Position numbers and translations under genes: made by a program | In this document: positions 1 to 7,560 of the stretch, in pieces | Position numbering within the stretch: position 1 is the first letter of the stretch | How the letters are laid out: the number at the start of each line of letters is the position of its first letter | Notes under the pieces: generated by a model | What the model was told of the DNA's origin: nothing | The model's database searches: none | What the model saw: only the letters and a program-made list of their open reading frames with translations | DNA from: Gammaproteobacteria bacterium 42_54_T18 | Lineage (GTDB): Bacteria > Pseudomonadota > Gammaproteobacteria > Pseudomonadales > Ketobacteraceae | Length of the DNA: 64,000 nucleotides | Assembly: GCA_002163245.1 (NCBI GenBank) | Contig: MAAL01000021.1 | Span: forward strand, 1 to 64,000 | Direction of reading: 5' to 3'

Positions 1-94
1 CTGGAAATTTACGCTGGGGTTGGGTTTTGCTAAAGTGAAACGGAAGCAAAGCCCGGCACCAGGGTAAAATTTCCAGTGCATCGCCTGGTTAAAC
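1..94 (-). repeat. Partial integron attC-like recombination site
   Basis: Bases 1-10 and 67-76 form a perfect 10-bp inverted repeat (CTGGAAATTT / AAATTTCCAG), and the sequence between them is partly complementary. Just outside lies GTTAAAC (88-94), which on the minus strand reads GTTTAAC and fits the RYYYAAC R'' core of an attC site. That core sits between the arms of a second perfect 9-bp repeat (79-87 / 94-102). A third small hairpin (112-117 / 121-126) follows. An attC is a long imperfect palindrome placed after the cassette gene, which matches the position after the minus-strand gene ending at 158 and the orientation away from intI. The other half, with its GTTRRRY core, would lie left of base 1. 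Calling it attC is inference from structure and context. Confidence 0.5.
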
Positions 95-157
95 AGGCGA
101 TGGTAGGTTTTGTTGCGAGACGCAACCCGTACTCTAAAGCTTGTAGTTTTTCCTGAC

Positions 158-340
158 TTAACTAGATTCATCGGTATTTTTTCGCCTCTGATTCCAGCGA
201 AATATTCTTTCAGAACATGCTAAAACGCCAATTACACCTAAAATAATTGCCGCAGGAATCACATCAAAACTAACTAAGAGAGAGCACGTTATACTTGTTA
301 TTAGTGCTATGATAACTAAATGCCTTTGATTCATATCCAT
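158..340 (-). CDS. Small two-helix membrane protein, probable integron cassette gene
   Basis: This 60-residue ORF encodes a protein of unknown function. Two hydrophobic stretches (about residues 8-24 and 28-42) suggest two inner-membrane helices, followed by a basic, polar tail (residues 46-60). It lies on the minus strand between the integron integrase and the attC-like palindrome, with its stop codon facing the palindrome. That is the layout of a gene in the first cassette. The start at 340 or the second Met two codons later are both possible, and neither has a strong ribosome-binding site. Short cassette genes of this kind are usually without relatives, so the coding call rests mainly on position and the hydrophobic pattern. 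Confidence 0.4.
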   Translation of the reverse strand: MDMNQRHLVIIALITSITCSLLVSFDVIPAAIILGVIGVLACSERIFRWNQRRKNTDESS

Positions 341-522
341 CGAAATTTATTCCAGATTATTTTCAATTCAAAAATCTCTAAGTCGCCATAAAGAAGCAAT
401 AACAGTTGAATACATGGCACGCTAAACTTTCCCCGCGCCGCACATGTAAAAATTTCTTTCTCTATTTTCAGGTTTTTATCCAAACAAATCAATCTCTTAA
501 CTCCTTCTGTCCTGTTAAACAA

Positions 523-750
523 TGGGACAACGAGGCGCCTTGAATATATACAACAAATACAACCTTTATACTTGTTGCTTTATTTCCATATAAATCAACA
601 AGTTAGAAAACCACCATTTATTCAACGTATATATCGGGCTCGTTAAACAAAACTACGTTCAATAAACAATCAAATAGTCGACTTAGAAGTACCTACTATG
701 ATGATATTAATTTGATTTTTCATAAGATGGGTATTACCATCACTCTTTAA
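523..750. promoter_or_regulatory. Integron attI / cassette promoter region (not resolved)
   Basis: This AT-rich gap lies between the cassette side and intI. In integrons it holds attI, the cassette promoter Pc (reading leftward here) and the intI promoter. Candidate core triplets exist: GTTAAAC at 642-648 and, on the minus strand, GTTGAAT at 620-626, which fits GTTRRRY. I cannot tell which, if either, is the crossover point. No open reading frame here looks convincing. Confidence 0.35.
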
Positions 751-766
751 CTGTAAGGATACACAG
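751..766. promoter_or_regulatory. LexA (SOS) box at the intI start
   Basis: CTGTAAGGATACACAG matches the LexA consensus CTGT-N8-ACAG exactly at the conserved ends. It ends 5 bp before the intI ATG at 772 and includes the TAAGGA that would serve as ribosome-binding site. LexA bound here should block intI expression until DNA damage. SOS control of integron integrases through a LexA box at this position is established for class 1 and Vibrio integrons; that it works here is inference. Confidence 0.75.
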
Positions 767-771
767 TACTC

Positions 772-1752
772 ATGGATGATATTAAAATACCAATTCCCCA
801 CAAACCCTCAAAGTTTCTTGATCAGCTACGTGAGCACATCCGAACGGATGGAAAAGCATATGCAACTGAAATCACCTATGTAAGCTGGGTGAAACAATAC
901 ATTTTCTATCACGACAAAAAACACCCAAAAAAAATGGAATCAAAACATGTTGAAGAATATTTAACCTATCTAAACGTTCAATGTGGTGCTTCAGTTAATA
1001 CGCAAAAAACTGCGCTTAACGCATTGGTCTACCTGTATAACCATTTTTTGAATCAACCTCTTCAAAAGCTAAATTTTCGTTACTCCAGAAAACCAACTCG
1101 CATACCTACCGTTTTTACACACGACGAAGCTACTGACGTTATCAATTGTTTACATAAGGACTTCCAACTAATGGGAAAACTCATGTATGGAAGTGGATTA
1201 CGAATTTCTGAGGTAGTTCGATTACGAATAAAGGATATCGATTTTAATATGCGATATATCATAGTGCGTGATGGTAAAGGAGCCAAGGATCGTACCACCT
1301 TGCTTCCCAAATCAATTATTGAAAACCTAAAAAACCAAGTTATCGTTGTCGAAAAACTATTGGCATTAGATACAGCAAAAGGTATCGGCCCAGTATATCT
1401 ACCAAACATGCTAGGGAAAAAGTATCCAAAAGCTGGCCGTTCAATAGATTGGCAGTATCTTTTCCCCTCACACAACACCAGTGTTGACCCAAGGTCAGAC
1501 ATTAAACGTCGACATCATATTTATAAGGGTACTATTCAGAGACAGGTAAAAATTGCCATAAATGCGACAAAAATCCGAAAGCACGCCAGCTGCCATACCT
1601 TTCGCCACAGTTTTGCTACCCGTTTATTACAAAATAAATACGACTTACGTCAAATACAAACACTCATGGGACACTCAGACATTCGTACAACAGAGATTTA
1701 TCTCCATGTTATTGAGGAGCTGGGTGACCATGTAGTAAGTCCAATAGATTAA
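772..1752 (+). CDS. intI: Integron integrase (tyrosine recombinase)
   Basis: The 326-residue protein is a tyrosine recombinase that should excise and insert gene cassettes by attC x attI recombination. A SAM-like core-binding domain spans about residues 12-100 and the catalytic domain about 110-320. The catalytic set is visible: R144 (in SGLRISE), K169/K172, H275 and R278 (HTFRH), H301 (GH) and Y310. The extra segment at about 205-250, with YLPNMLGKKYP and DWQYLFPS, separates IntI proteins from XerC/XerD and phage integrases. Length agrees with known IntI (about 320-340). The gene reads away from the cassettes, as usual. All catalytic residues are present, so it appears functional. A LexA box covers its translation start. 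Confidence 0.93.
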   Translation: MDDIKIPIPHKPSKFLDQLREHIRTDGKAYATEITYVSWVKQYIFYHDKKHPKKMESKHVEEYLTYLNVQCGASVNTQKTALNALVYLYNHFLNQPLQKLNFRYSRKPTRIPTVFTHDEATDVINCLHKDFQLMGKLMYGSGLRISEVVRLRIKDIDFNMRYIIVRDGKGAKDRTTLLPKSIIENLKNQVIVVEKLLALDTAKGIGPVYLPNMLGKKYPKAGRSIDWQYLFPSHNTSVDPRSDIKRRHHIYKGTIQRQVKIAINATKIRKHASCHTFRHSFATRLLQNKYDLRQIQTLMGHSDIRTTEIYLHVIEELGDHVVSPID

Positions 1753-1780
1753 TCTCGCCGTGTCTACTCAATAAAAATAC

Positions 1781-2557
1781 CTAATTCACAAAAATTGTTA
1801 CACCACAAACAATCAAAACAACCACCAGTACAAATCGCTTTAATACCTCCTGGTTTGCTTTCATCGCAAATTTTAGTGATAACAAAACACCCACGATAGT
1901 GGCTACCGACAAAATAGCTCCTGGCAGCCACACCACCTGTTCTCTAATAATAAAAATCACTAACGATAAAAATCCAAACCCCAAGGTACATACCATCTTC
2001 CATGCATTCGCCTGTAGAATTCCATAACGCATAGCACCCGAAAAAAACAATATTAAAACAAATCCAACACCTCCTTGTATTGCGCCACCGTATAACCCAC
2101 ATAAAAAAATACCAACATTTCCAAAACGTAAATCACCCAACAACTTTGGTTTTTCATGTTCACCAGGAAATACCGCTGTGGAGCTAAACATCATCACAAT
2201 CGACATAACCATCATAGTAATCAGCAGCACCGGTTTTAAAATATCCGGAGGCATATACGACACAACCAATGCACCAAGAAAAGCACCCACTAACATTGGT
2301 TTCATCACCGGTATGATATCTGCTGTCTCTAAATACCCATGCTTTTTAAACCCGTGTACACCCGTTAACGACTGAATAACCACCGCTAATCGATTGGTTC
2401 CATTGGCAATATCGGCAGGCATTCCCATTAACATCAGAACGGGTAACGTTAACATACTGCCACCACCAGCCAGTGTATTGATAAACCCTGCACAAACACC
2501 AGAGATCACCAATAAGGATACGGTCCAAACCGTTAACTCATACTCCATATTACTCAC
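1781..2557 (-). CDS. TSUP-family (TauE/SafE) membrane transporter
   Basis: The 258-residue, highly hydrophobic protein has about eight predicted transmembrane helices. Its N-terminal helix carries the SGVCAGFINTLAGGGSML pattern typical of the TauE/SafE (DUF81, TSUP) family, and a related glycine-rich repeat (GLYGGAIQGGVGF) opens the second half, as expected for this internally duplicated fold. Family members export or import sulfite, sulfoacetate, sulfur-containing organics or related anions across the inner membrane; the substrate here is unknown. The gene converges on intI with only 28 bp between the stop codons and has no obvious operon partner. Confidence 0.85.
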   Translation of the reverse strand: MSNMEYELTVWTVSLLVISGVCAGFINTLAGGGSMLTLPVLMLMGMPADIANGTNRLAVVIQSLTGVHGFKKHGYLETADIIPVMKPMLVGAFLGALVVSYMPPDILKPVLLITMMVMSIVMMFSSTAVFPGEHEKPKLLGDLRFGNVGIFLCGLYGGAIQGGVGFVLILFFSGAMRYGILQANAWKMVCTLGFGFLSLVIFIIREQVVWLPGAILSVATIVGVLLSLKFAMKANQEVLKRFVLVVVLIVCGVTIFVN

Positions 2558-2735
2558 TCATAAATAGACACAAATCCACCCAATTCCACCCTAAAAGCCG
2601 CTGCAAAGCACTAACGGCGGGGCCTCTTAATCCCAAACAGCCTAAAAAACAGCCAAAAACTGCTAACGTTTTCCGTTGATTTGCCGTAGCATGAAAATTA
2701 TATGAGTCAATATAGGGATTTCCCCGGAGTATTGT

Positions 2736-3353
2736 ATGGTTGCTATTTCTTTACAACAGCCCGTTATTGTAACGCAGAACAGTAACACTGTGACTGTTAA
2801 CGAGCCACTTGCGGTGCCTCAGCAAGAAAAGCCGCTCAATAGCCAAGATAATTCTGTGTCTGCCTCTCAAGCAACTCAAGCCGCCACCAATCAACAAGCC
2901 CCTCAACCCACAGATCCAACCCAGGCTGTTTCACAAACAGAACAGCAGTTACAGCGAGCTGCGGTAGAGGCTAGTGCGACAACGACTCCTGATAATAGAG
3001 AGGCAAATCAACAAGCTAACGTTGAAACTCGGCAAACGGAGAACCGTCAACAAGTTGCAGAAAATAGTACGGTAGAAACCCCGGCACCACCTCCAGTGGA
3101 GTCACAAACGTCTACATTGGCAAACAACACTGCTGCGGTATCAACCTATCAACAAGTAGGTAACCTTGGAAGCGAGCAGCCACGCCGAACTGAATCAGCG
3201 AGTTCTGACACAAGTGGTAATACTGCCAGCTCACCAGATCAACCAACGTCACAAACCACATCAACTAGCAGTACAAGTGATACACAAGAAGCATCACCTG
3301 AACGGCAGGTCTTTGGCGGAGCTATTGATGCTCCAAGGCAACAAGCAGGTTAA
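2736..3353 (+). CDS. Low-complexity Gln/Ser/Thr-rich protein of unknown function
   Basis: I do not recognise this 205-residue protein. After a short N-terminus (MVAISLQQPVIV) the chain is almost entirely Gln, Ser, Thr, Ala, Pro, Asn and Glu, with no predicted helix-forming core, no signal peptide and no cysteine. It should be intrinsically disordered. Reasons to accept it as a gene: it is open over 600 bp in an AT-rich genome, CGGAG lies about 9 bases before the ATG, and a strong terminator follows at 3384. The last residues (ERQVFGGAIDAPRQQAG) are the only part with mixed composition. Flanking genes give no clue to its role. Confidence 0.6.
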   Translation: MVAISLQQPVIVTQNSNTVTVNEPLAVPQQEKPLNSQDNSVSASQATQAATNQQAPQPTDPTQAVSQTEQQLQRAAVEASATTTPDNREANQQANVETRQTENRQQVAENSTVETPAPPPVESQTSTLANNTAAVSTYQQVGNLGSEQPRRTESASSDTSGNTASSPDQPTSQTTSTSSTSDTQEASPERQVFGGAIDAPRQQAG

Positions 3354-3383
3354 TTTTTAAACCTAAACTAACTTACCGATAAT

Positions 3384-3434
3384 AAAAAAGGCGATGTATT
3401 ACTTTGATTTTCAAAGTAATACATCGCCTTTTTT
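3384..3434. terminator. Bidirectional rho-independent terminator
   Basis: A perfect 24-bp inverted repeat with a 3-base loop starts with six A and ends with six T. It sits between the convergent gene ending at 3353 and the minus-strand alcohol dehydrogenase ending at 3492, so it can end transcription from both sides. Confidence 0.9.
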
Positions 3435-3491
3435 ATTATATGAATAACGAGATGTTAGCTGCCGCTAACTAGCTGTTAACATTCACATCAA

Positions 3492-4676
3492 TTAAAACGC
3501 TTTCTTTAACACAGCGAGAGCCTGTTCAAATGTAGCGTCAATTGGATTCAACAGCATTGAACCATCATCCAAAGCCATACGCGCAATACCTTCCAAATCA
3601 GATTCTTTCACGCTGCCAGTTTCCGATAGTTTACGTGGCAACTCACACAACGCATACATCTCTTCTTTTAGTGCAATAATTGTGGCGATCGCTTTTGCTG
3701 GGCGTTCAGCAACGGGTGTAGATGCATACACGTCAGAACCAGCGATATGTAATAATAACTCCCCGATATTTTCACTACTTACAGGTAAGTTAAATTCCAA
3801 CACATGAGGCATCAAAATACTCATACACAATCCGTGAGGTACATGGCACTTGGCACCCACACTGTGGCCTAATGAATGAACCATACCTACCATCGAGTTT
3901 GAGAAAGCAATACCCGCCATGGTGGATGCTTCTGCAAGCTGCAAACGGCCAGCAGCATCACTTGGATTTTTTAATACTTCCGGCAAGTGAGTCGTGATCT
4001 TTTTCATTGCCGCAGTGGCATAAGCATCACTAATAGGGTTTTTCGCCAAACCTGTAAACGATTCAACCGCATGGGTTAAAGCATCCATTCCTGTTGCAGC
4101 GGTAATTTTTGGTGGCAAACTTAACGTCATTCGAGGATCAAGAATGGCCGCATCAGGGAGTAAAAATGGAGAAACAAAAGGTACCTTCGCACCTGTTTTA
4201 TCATCTTTAATCACAGAAACATTCGTTGTTTCTGATCCTGTACCCGCTGTTGTTGGTATCACAAAAAATGGGTTAAGAGGGCGTTTAACAACACCGGTTC
4301 CTGAATAGGCACGAAGGTCATCACCACCTTCAGAGACAAGAATGTTGACACCTTTTGCCGTATCAATAACCGACCCACCACCAATCGCTAAAATGGAATC
4401 ACATTCCTTTTCACGATATAGCGCTGCTATTGCAGCAACAGTAATCATTGAGGAGTCTGGCGGAACATCATCAAAGATATCAGTTGCTTGCATATCCGCT
4501 GCTTCAAGAGCTTTGATAACGATATCAACCAAACCAACACCGCGTACTCCACGATCAGTAATAATCAGCGGGCGAGAAGCATCGTGTGAGCTCAATTCAA
4601 AAGGGATATGTTCTAATGCTTTAAATCCTGCCACCATTTTTACAGGACAGAAAAATTCGTAATATTCGTTCGCCAT
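3492..4676 (-). CDS. Iron-containing (group III) alcohol dehydrogenase
   Basis: The 394-residue protein belongs to the Fe-dependent alcohol dehydrogenase family, which interconverts alcohols and aldehydes or ketones with NAD(P). The N-terminal dinucleotide-binding domain carries GGGSVIDTAKG (about 99-109). The C-terminal helical domain has the four metal ligands expected from FucO/AdhB: D198 and H202 (GMDALTHAVESF), H267 and H281 (HSLGH...CHVPHG). Length is normal for the family. The gene starts 2 bp after the SCP2-like gene ends, so the two are probably one leftward transcript. The substrate is not evident; the nearby LuxR regulator and decarboxylase-like gene suggest a role in the same accessory pathway, which is inference. 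Confidence 0.9.
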   Translation of the reverse strand: MANEYYEFFCPVKMVAGFKALEHIPFELSSHDASRPLIITDRGVRGVGLVDIVIKALEAADMQATDIFDDVPPDSSMITVAAIAALYREKECDSILAIGGGSVIDTAKGVNILVSEGGDDLRAYSGTGVVKRPLNPFFVIPTTAGTGSETTNVSVIKDDKTGAKVPFVSPFLLPDAAILDPRMTLSLPPKITAATGMDALTHAVESFTGLAKNPISDAYATAAMKKITTHLPEVLKNPSDAAGRLQLAEASTMAGIAFSNSMVGMVHSLGHSVGAKCHVPHGLCMSILMPHVLEFNLPVSSENIGELLLHIAGSDVYASTPVAERPAKAIATIIALKEEMYALCELPRKLSETGSVKESDLEGIARMALDDGSMLLNPIDATFEQALAVLKKAF

Positions 4677-4678
4677 GA

Positions 4679-5218
4679 TTAACGCTCTTTTACTAGATTA
4701 AGAAGGAATTGACTGTAGGTTTTGGTCGTCATTTGGATTTTTTGAATAAACTCTAAATCCGGATACGTTTTCACTGCTTTTTTCGCAACGACCTTTGGAA
4801 GAATGACAGTCTGTAAGCGATTCAGACAACGAACCACTTTCATTGACATCGGTAAATCACCATCAATAACCAACCGCTCATTTGCATAGGCTTGTGCCGT
4901 ATGCTCTTGAAAACTAAACACCAAAAACGCAAACGTCACGTGCTTAAAACTCATGGTGAGATCGGGTTTATCCGTATAATTCGTCAAGTTTATCAATGCG
5001 CCATCCTGCTTTTGCATCGTCAAACTTAATTCACCCGGCATCACACACATGCGAAACACAAAACCTTCCGGCATGTCAGCAACTTCAGTCTTAATCACAT
5101 CATCCACCTGACTTCCCGCTTTTAACATATGGGAAATCAATTGCATCATGCCAGAGACGTACATTCTCTGATAGTTGTAGTCAATATCGGCTTCAAAGCC
5201 TTTTTTTATAGGAATCAT
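4679..5218 (-). CDS. SCP2-like sterol/lipid-binding domain protein
   Basis: The 179-residue protein has no signal peptide. Its centre (about residues 40-120) resembles the SCP2 sterol-transfer fold: a beta pattern with FRMCVMPGELSLTMQKQDGAL and a helical TFAFLVFSF segment, then DGDLPMSMKVVRCL. SCP2-like domains bind acyl-CoA, sterols or other hydrophobic ligands and often accompany dehydrogenases. It is the first gene of a two-gene unit with the iron alcohol dehydrogenase, 2 bp upstream of it. AAGGG precedes the ATG. The family assignment is by pattern only and could be wrong. Confidence 0.5.
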   Translation of the reverse strand: MIPIKKGFEADIDYNYQRMYVSGMMQLISHMLKAGSQVDDVIKTEVADMPEGFVFRMCVMPGELSLTMQKQDGALINLTNYTDKPDLTMSFKHVTFAFLVFSFQEHTAQAYANERLVIDGDLPMSMKVVRCLNRLQTVILPKVVAKKAVKTYPDLEFIQKIQMTTKTYSQFLLNLVKER

Positions 5219-5584
5219 TTATTAGCCCTTATCCTAGAAGCAACACCACAACAGGAATCAAACCTGCAGAATATTCACTTCAAGATACACTCTGAAAAAG
5301 AACGAATCACACACCTCACTCTCTCGAGCCCCTTTGAGATCTGCACGTTCTTACTACTTTGCTTACCACTTTACGCCTATAGAGTATGCAAAGACTAAGC
5401 GTTATGCTAGTTGACGATCGTTGAAGTTTTGTATCCTTTTAACGACATATTCTCAAAAAAGAGAGAGACTAATGAGTCACCCTGTTTTTTGATCAATAAG
5501 CCCCTAAAAAGCCCTCAAAATAACCCCATTCAGCCCAAAGGTTTTGTAAGCAAATATTCAATACCCCTTAAAAACCGACAAAAT
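5219..5584. other. Intergenic region without recognised features
   Basis: This 366-bp gap separates the SCP2-like gene, whose promoter must lie here on the minus strand, from the end of the LuxR-type gene. It contains only short open frames in C/A-rich sequence without ribosome-binding sites, and I see no strong hairpin. Confidence 0.5.
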
Positions 5585-6550
5585 CTAGTCATTGTCCACT
5601 AACTTCGCCAATTCTGTACGGCTAGAAATACCCAGTTTGTCATACACACGGTATAAATGATTTGAGATCGTAGAAGGAGCCAAGCCTAATGATTTTGCAA
5701 CTTCCTTAAAGGTCAGCCCCTTACATACCAACGCAACAACCTGCTTCTCACGTTCACTTAATAAATCCAACCGTCCTAAAGGGCGCAAACTCACCATAAC
5801 CAAATCCCCTAGGGGCTTTACGTCTATAGACAGGTTATTCATTTCAAAACGATGTTCAGAAGACGGCAATTCCAGCTTAAAGGGCAGGGTAGACATTTGC
5901 CGATCGGGAAAGTGTTCATTCAACATCGCAACAAAACGTGGCTGCACCTCATGAAAACACCCTTGTTGATCACAAATTGCCGAAGCTGATTGACCCTCAG
6001 TCTCCCGTAACCGATTTCCCACTCGTAAATGCAAAAAAAACGCATGAGATACAGCTGATACCAAATGGTAAATTAGATGTTGCTGTAATTGACGCTCTTC
6101 ATCCGTAAACACATGCTCACGATCAAACCGGTAAAGACTGAGCAACGTATACAACCCTGTATTCATATCCACATGACCCGAAGCCAAAATACGTTCAATG
6201 CCATAAGGCTGAAACATTCGGCTATACAAATCAGACTGATAAAACGCCTCATCAGAAATCACATCCGACATATCCACAGGTTTACCTAAATTATTAAGCA
6301 CACCATCGCGAATCGGATTCATCTCCATCGTTTCTTCTAAGCGAGTCGCATAATGCTCATCCAATCCCAATTGGCTCACATAATGAAATCGAATAGCCGC
6401 TTGGTTACCCGTACCCCAAAACGCAGCATCAAAATCAATCACCCGAGATAACTGCTCCAAAGCCCAAACACGGTACTGATCAGGCTGCACATTGGGAGCA
6501 GCTCGGTACAAATGACTGATAAATTCATCAAGCAGAATTGAACTACTCAT
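5585..6550 (-). CDS. LuxR-family (GerE-type HTH) transcriptional regulator
   Basis: The 321-residue protein ends in a clear LuxR/GerE helix-turn-helix (about residues 258-320): LLSEREKQVVALVCKGLTF, then EVAKSLGLAPSTISNH as the recognition helix and LGISSRTEL. The N-terminal 240 residues lack a receiver domain and the acyl-homoserine-lactone motifs I would expect; the region resembles the unassigned sensor domains of stand-alone LuxR solos. It probably senses a small molecule in the cytoplasm. It is divergent from the acetoacetate-decarboxylase-like gene at 6660 with 109 bp between them, so it is a likely regulator of that operon. Confidence 0.85.
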   Translation of the reverse strand: MSSSILLDEFISHLYRAAPNVQPDQYRVWALEQLSRVIDFDAAFWGTGNQAAIRFHYVSQLGLDEHYATRLEETMEMNPIRDGVLNNLGKPVDMSDVISDEAFYQSDLYSRMFQPYGIERILASGHVDMNTGLYTLLSLYRFDREHVFTDEERQLQQHLIYHLVSAVSHAFFLHLRVGNRLRETEGQSASAICDQQGCFHEVQPRFVAMLNEHFPDRQMSTLPFKLELPSSEHRFEMNNLSIDVKPLGDLVMVSLRPLGRLDLLSEREKQVVALVCKGLTFKEVAKSLGLAPSTISNHLYRVYDKLGISSRTELAKLVDND

Positions 6551-6659
6551 ACACGTTTAACCATGAAAATTGTCCGTTAGGTTATTTTTACTATTCACTC
6601 GAAAAAGGTTCCTCGACACAATAGTGTGAATAACCTTACCAACTGCTGGAAAACCCAAC

Positions 6660-7547
6660 ATGAAGCCCAACAACATCATCGAACCAGGCCTACTCCCCAA
6701 TGAAGCAGACTTCTCCGACGAGTTCTTCCAACAGTTCACCCTACGTAATAACAAACAACCCCTAAAGTTATCCGACACAATAACCAAAGACTACCAGTTC
6801 CCAACACTTTACGGCAACGTTACCTGCGCAATCGGCGTATTTCTATGTGACTACGACAAAGCCCAAGCCATGTTGCCACACCCAAAAATGAAACCCGTCG
6901 CCATGCCAAAGGGTAGGGCTCTCGTCACCTTCTCATGTTACGAATACCAAAAGGTTCGTGGTGTTGCTCCCTACAACGAAATAGCCATGACCATTCCCGT
7001 AATGATCGACCCCTCGATCAACGTACCGGTATTACCAATGATAATGGATGGCCTGTTTAAGAAGTTTGGTTATTACGTTTTCCACATGCCCGTTACTTCA
7101 TTAGAGAACCGTATTCGCGGCAACGACATTTGGGGATTGCCTAAAGTTGTCGACACCATTGATATTGGCGTCAACAATAACACCTCAAAAACCATCGCCA
7201 CGGATGTGCAAGGCAACGAGTACTTCAGCCTCTCTGTACCAACCTCAGGAAAAAGCACCGCGTTTGATGTTCGGTCCAATATTTATTCCAAACTTAACAA
7301 TCAACTACTACAAAGCCCTACACAATTTAAAGCCAACTTTAATGTCACCAAACACATGGATAGATTATGGAAAACCGGTGGCGATGACCCTGGTGTGTTA
7401 ACCATCGGAAAAGGCCCTTACGGCGACATGTTACGAAACCTAAATATTGAAACTCAGCCATTTCAGTTTCGTTACGCTGCTCATATGAATGCGTGTTTTG
7501 ATTTACCAAACGAACATTATCAAGCCCCATTTGCGTTCACCGGATAA
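6660..7547 (+). CDS. Acetoacetate decarboxylase-like protein
   Basis: The 295-residue protein belongs to the acetoacetate decarboxylase (ADC) superfamily. The N-terminal beta region (YQFPTLYGNVTCAIGVFLCD) and the core NRIRGNDIWGLPKVVDTIDI (about 150-169) are typical; K162 in GLPK lines up with the PK(K) motif in which ADC carries its Schiff-base lysine. Many relatives are not true acetoacetate decarboxylases and act as aldolases, dehydratases or unknown enzymes on keto acids, so the substrate is open. It is followed after 13 bp by a ketopantoate-reductase-like gene in the same direction, and is divergent from a LuxR-type regulator, which suggests a regulated two-gene operon. Confidence 0.8.
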   Translation: MKPNNIIEPGLLPNEADFSDEFFQQFTLRNNKQPLKLSDTITKDYQFPTLYGNVTCAIGVFLCDYDKAQAMLPHPKMKPVAMPKGRALVTFSCYEYQKVRGVAPYNEIAMTIPVMIDPSINVPVLPMIMDGLFKKFGYYVFHMPVTSLENRIRGNDIWGLPKVVDTIDIGVNNNTSKTIATDVQGNEYFSLSVPTSGKSTAFDVRSNIYSKLNNQLLQSPTQFKANFNVTKHMDRLWKTGGDDPGVLTIGKGPYGDMLRNLNIETQPFQFRYAAHMNACFDLPNEHYQAPFAFTG

Positions 7548-7560
7548 AGTAGGCCATCAG

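Noticed and set aside
331-522. 63-residue minus-strand frame next to the cassette gene
   Set aside because: It needs a TTG start, overlaps the better small gene by 10 bp, and its product looks like a chance translation.
5411-5602. 63-residue plus-strand frame before the LuxR-type gene
   Set aside because: No ribosome-binding site, odd composition, and it overlaps the 3' end of the regulator gene.
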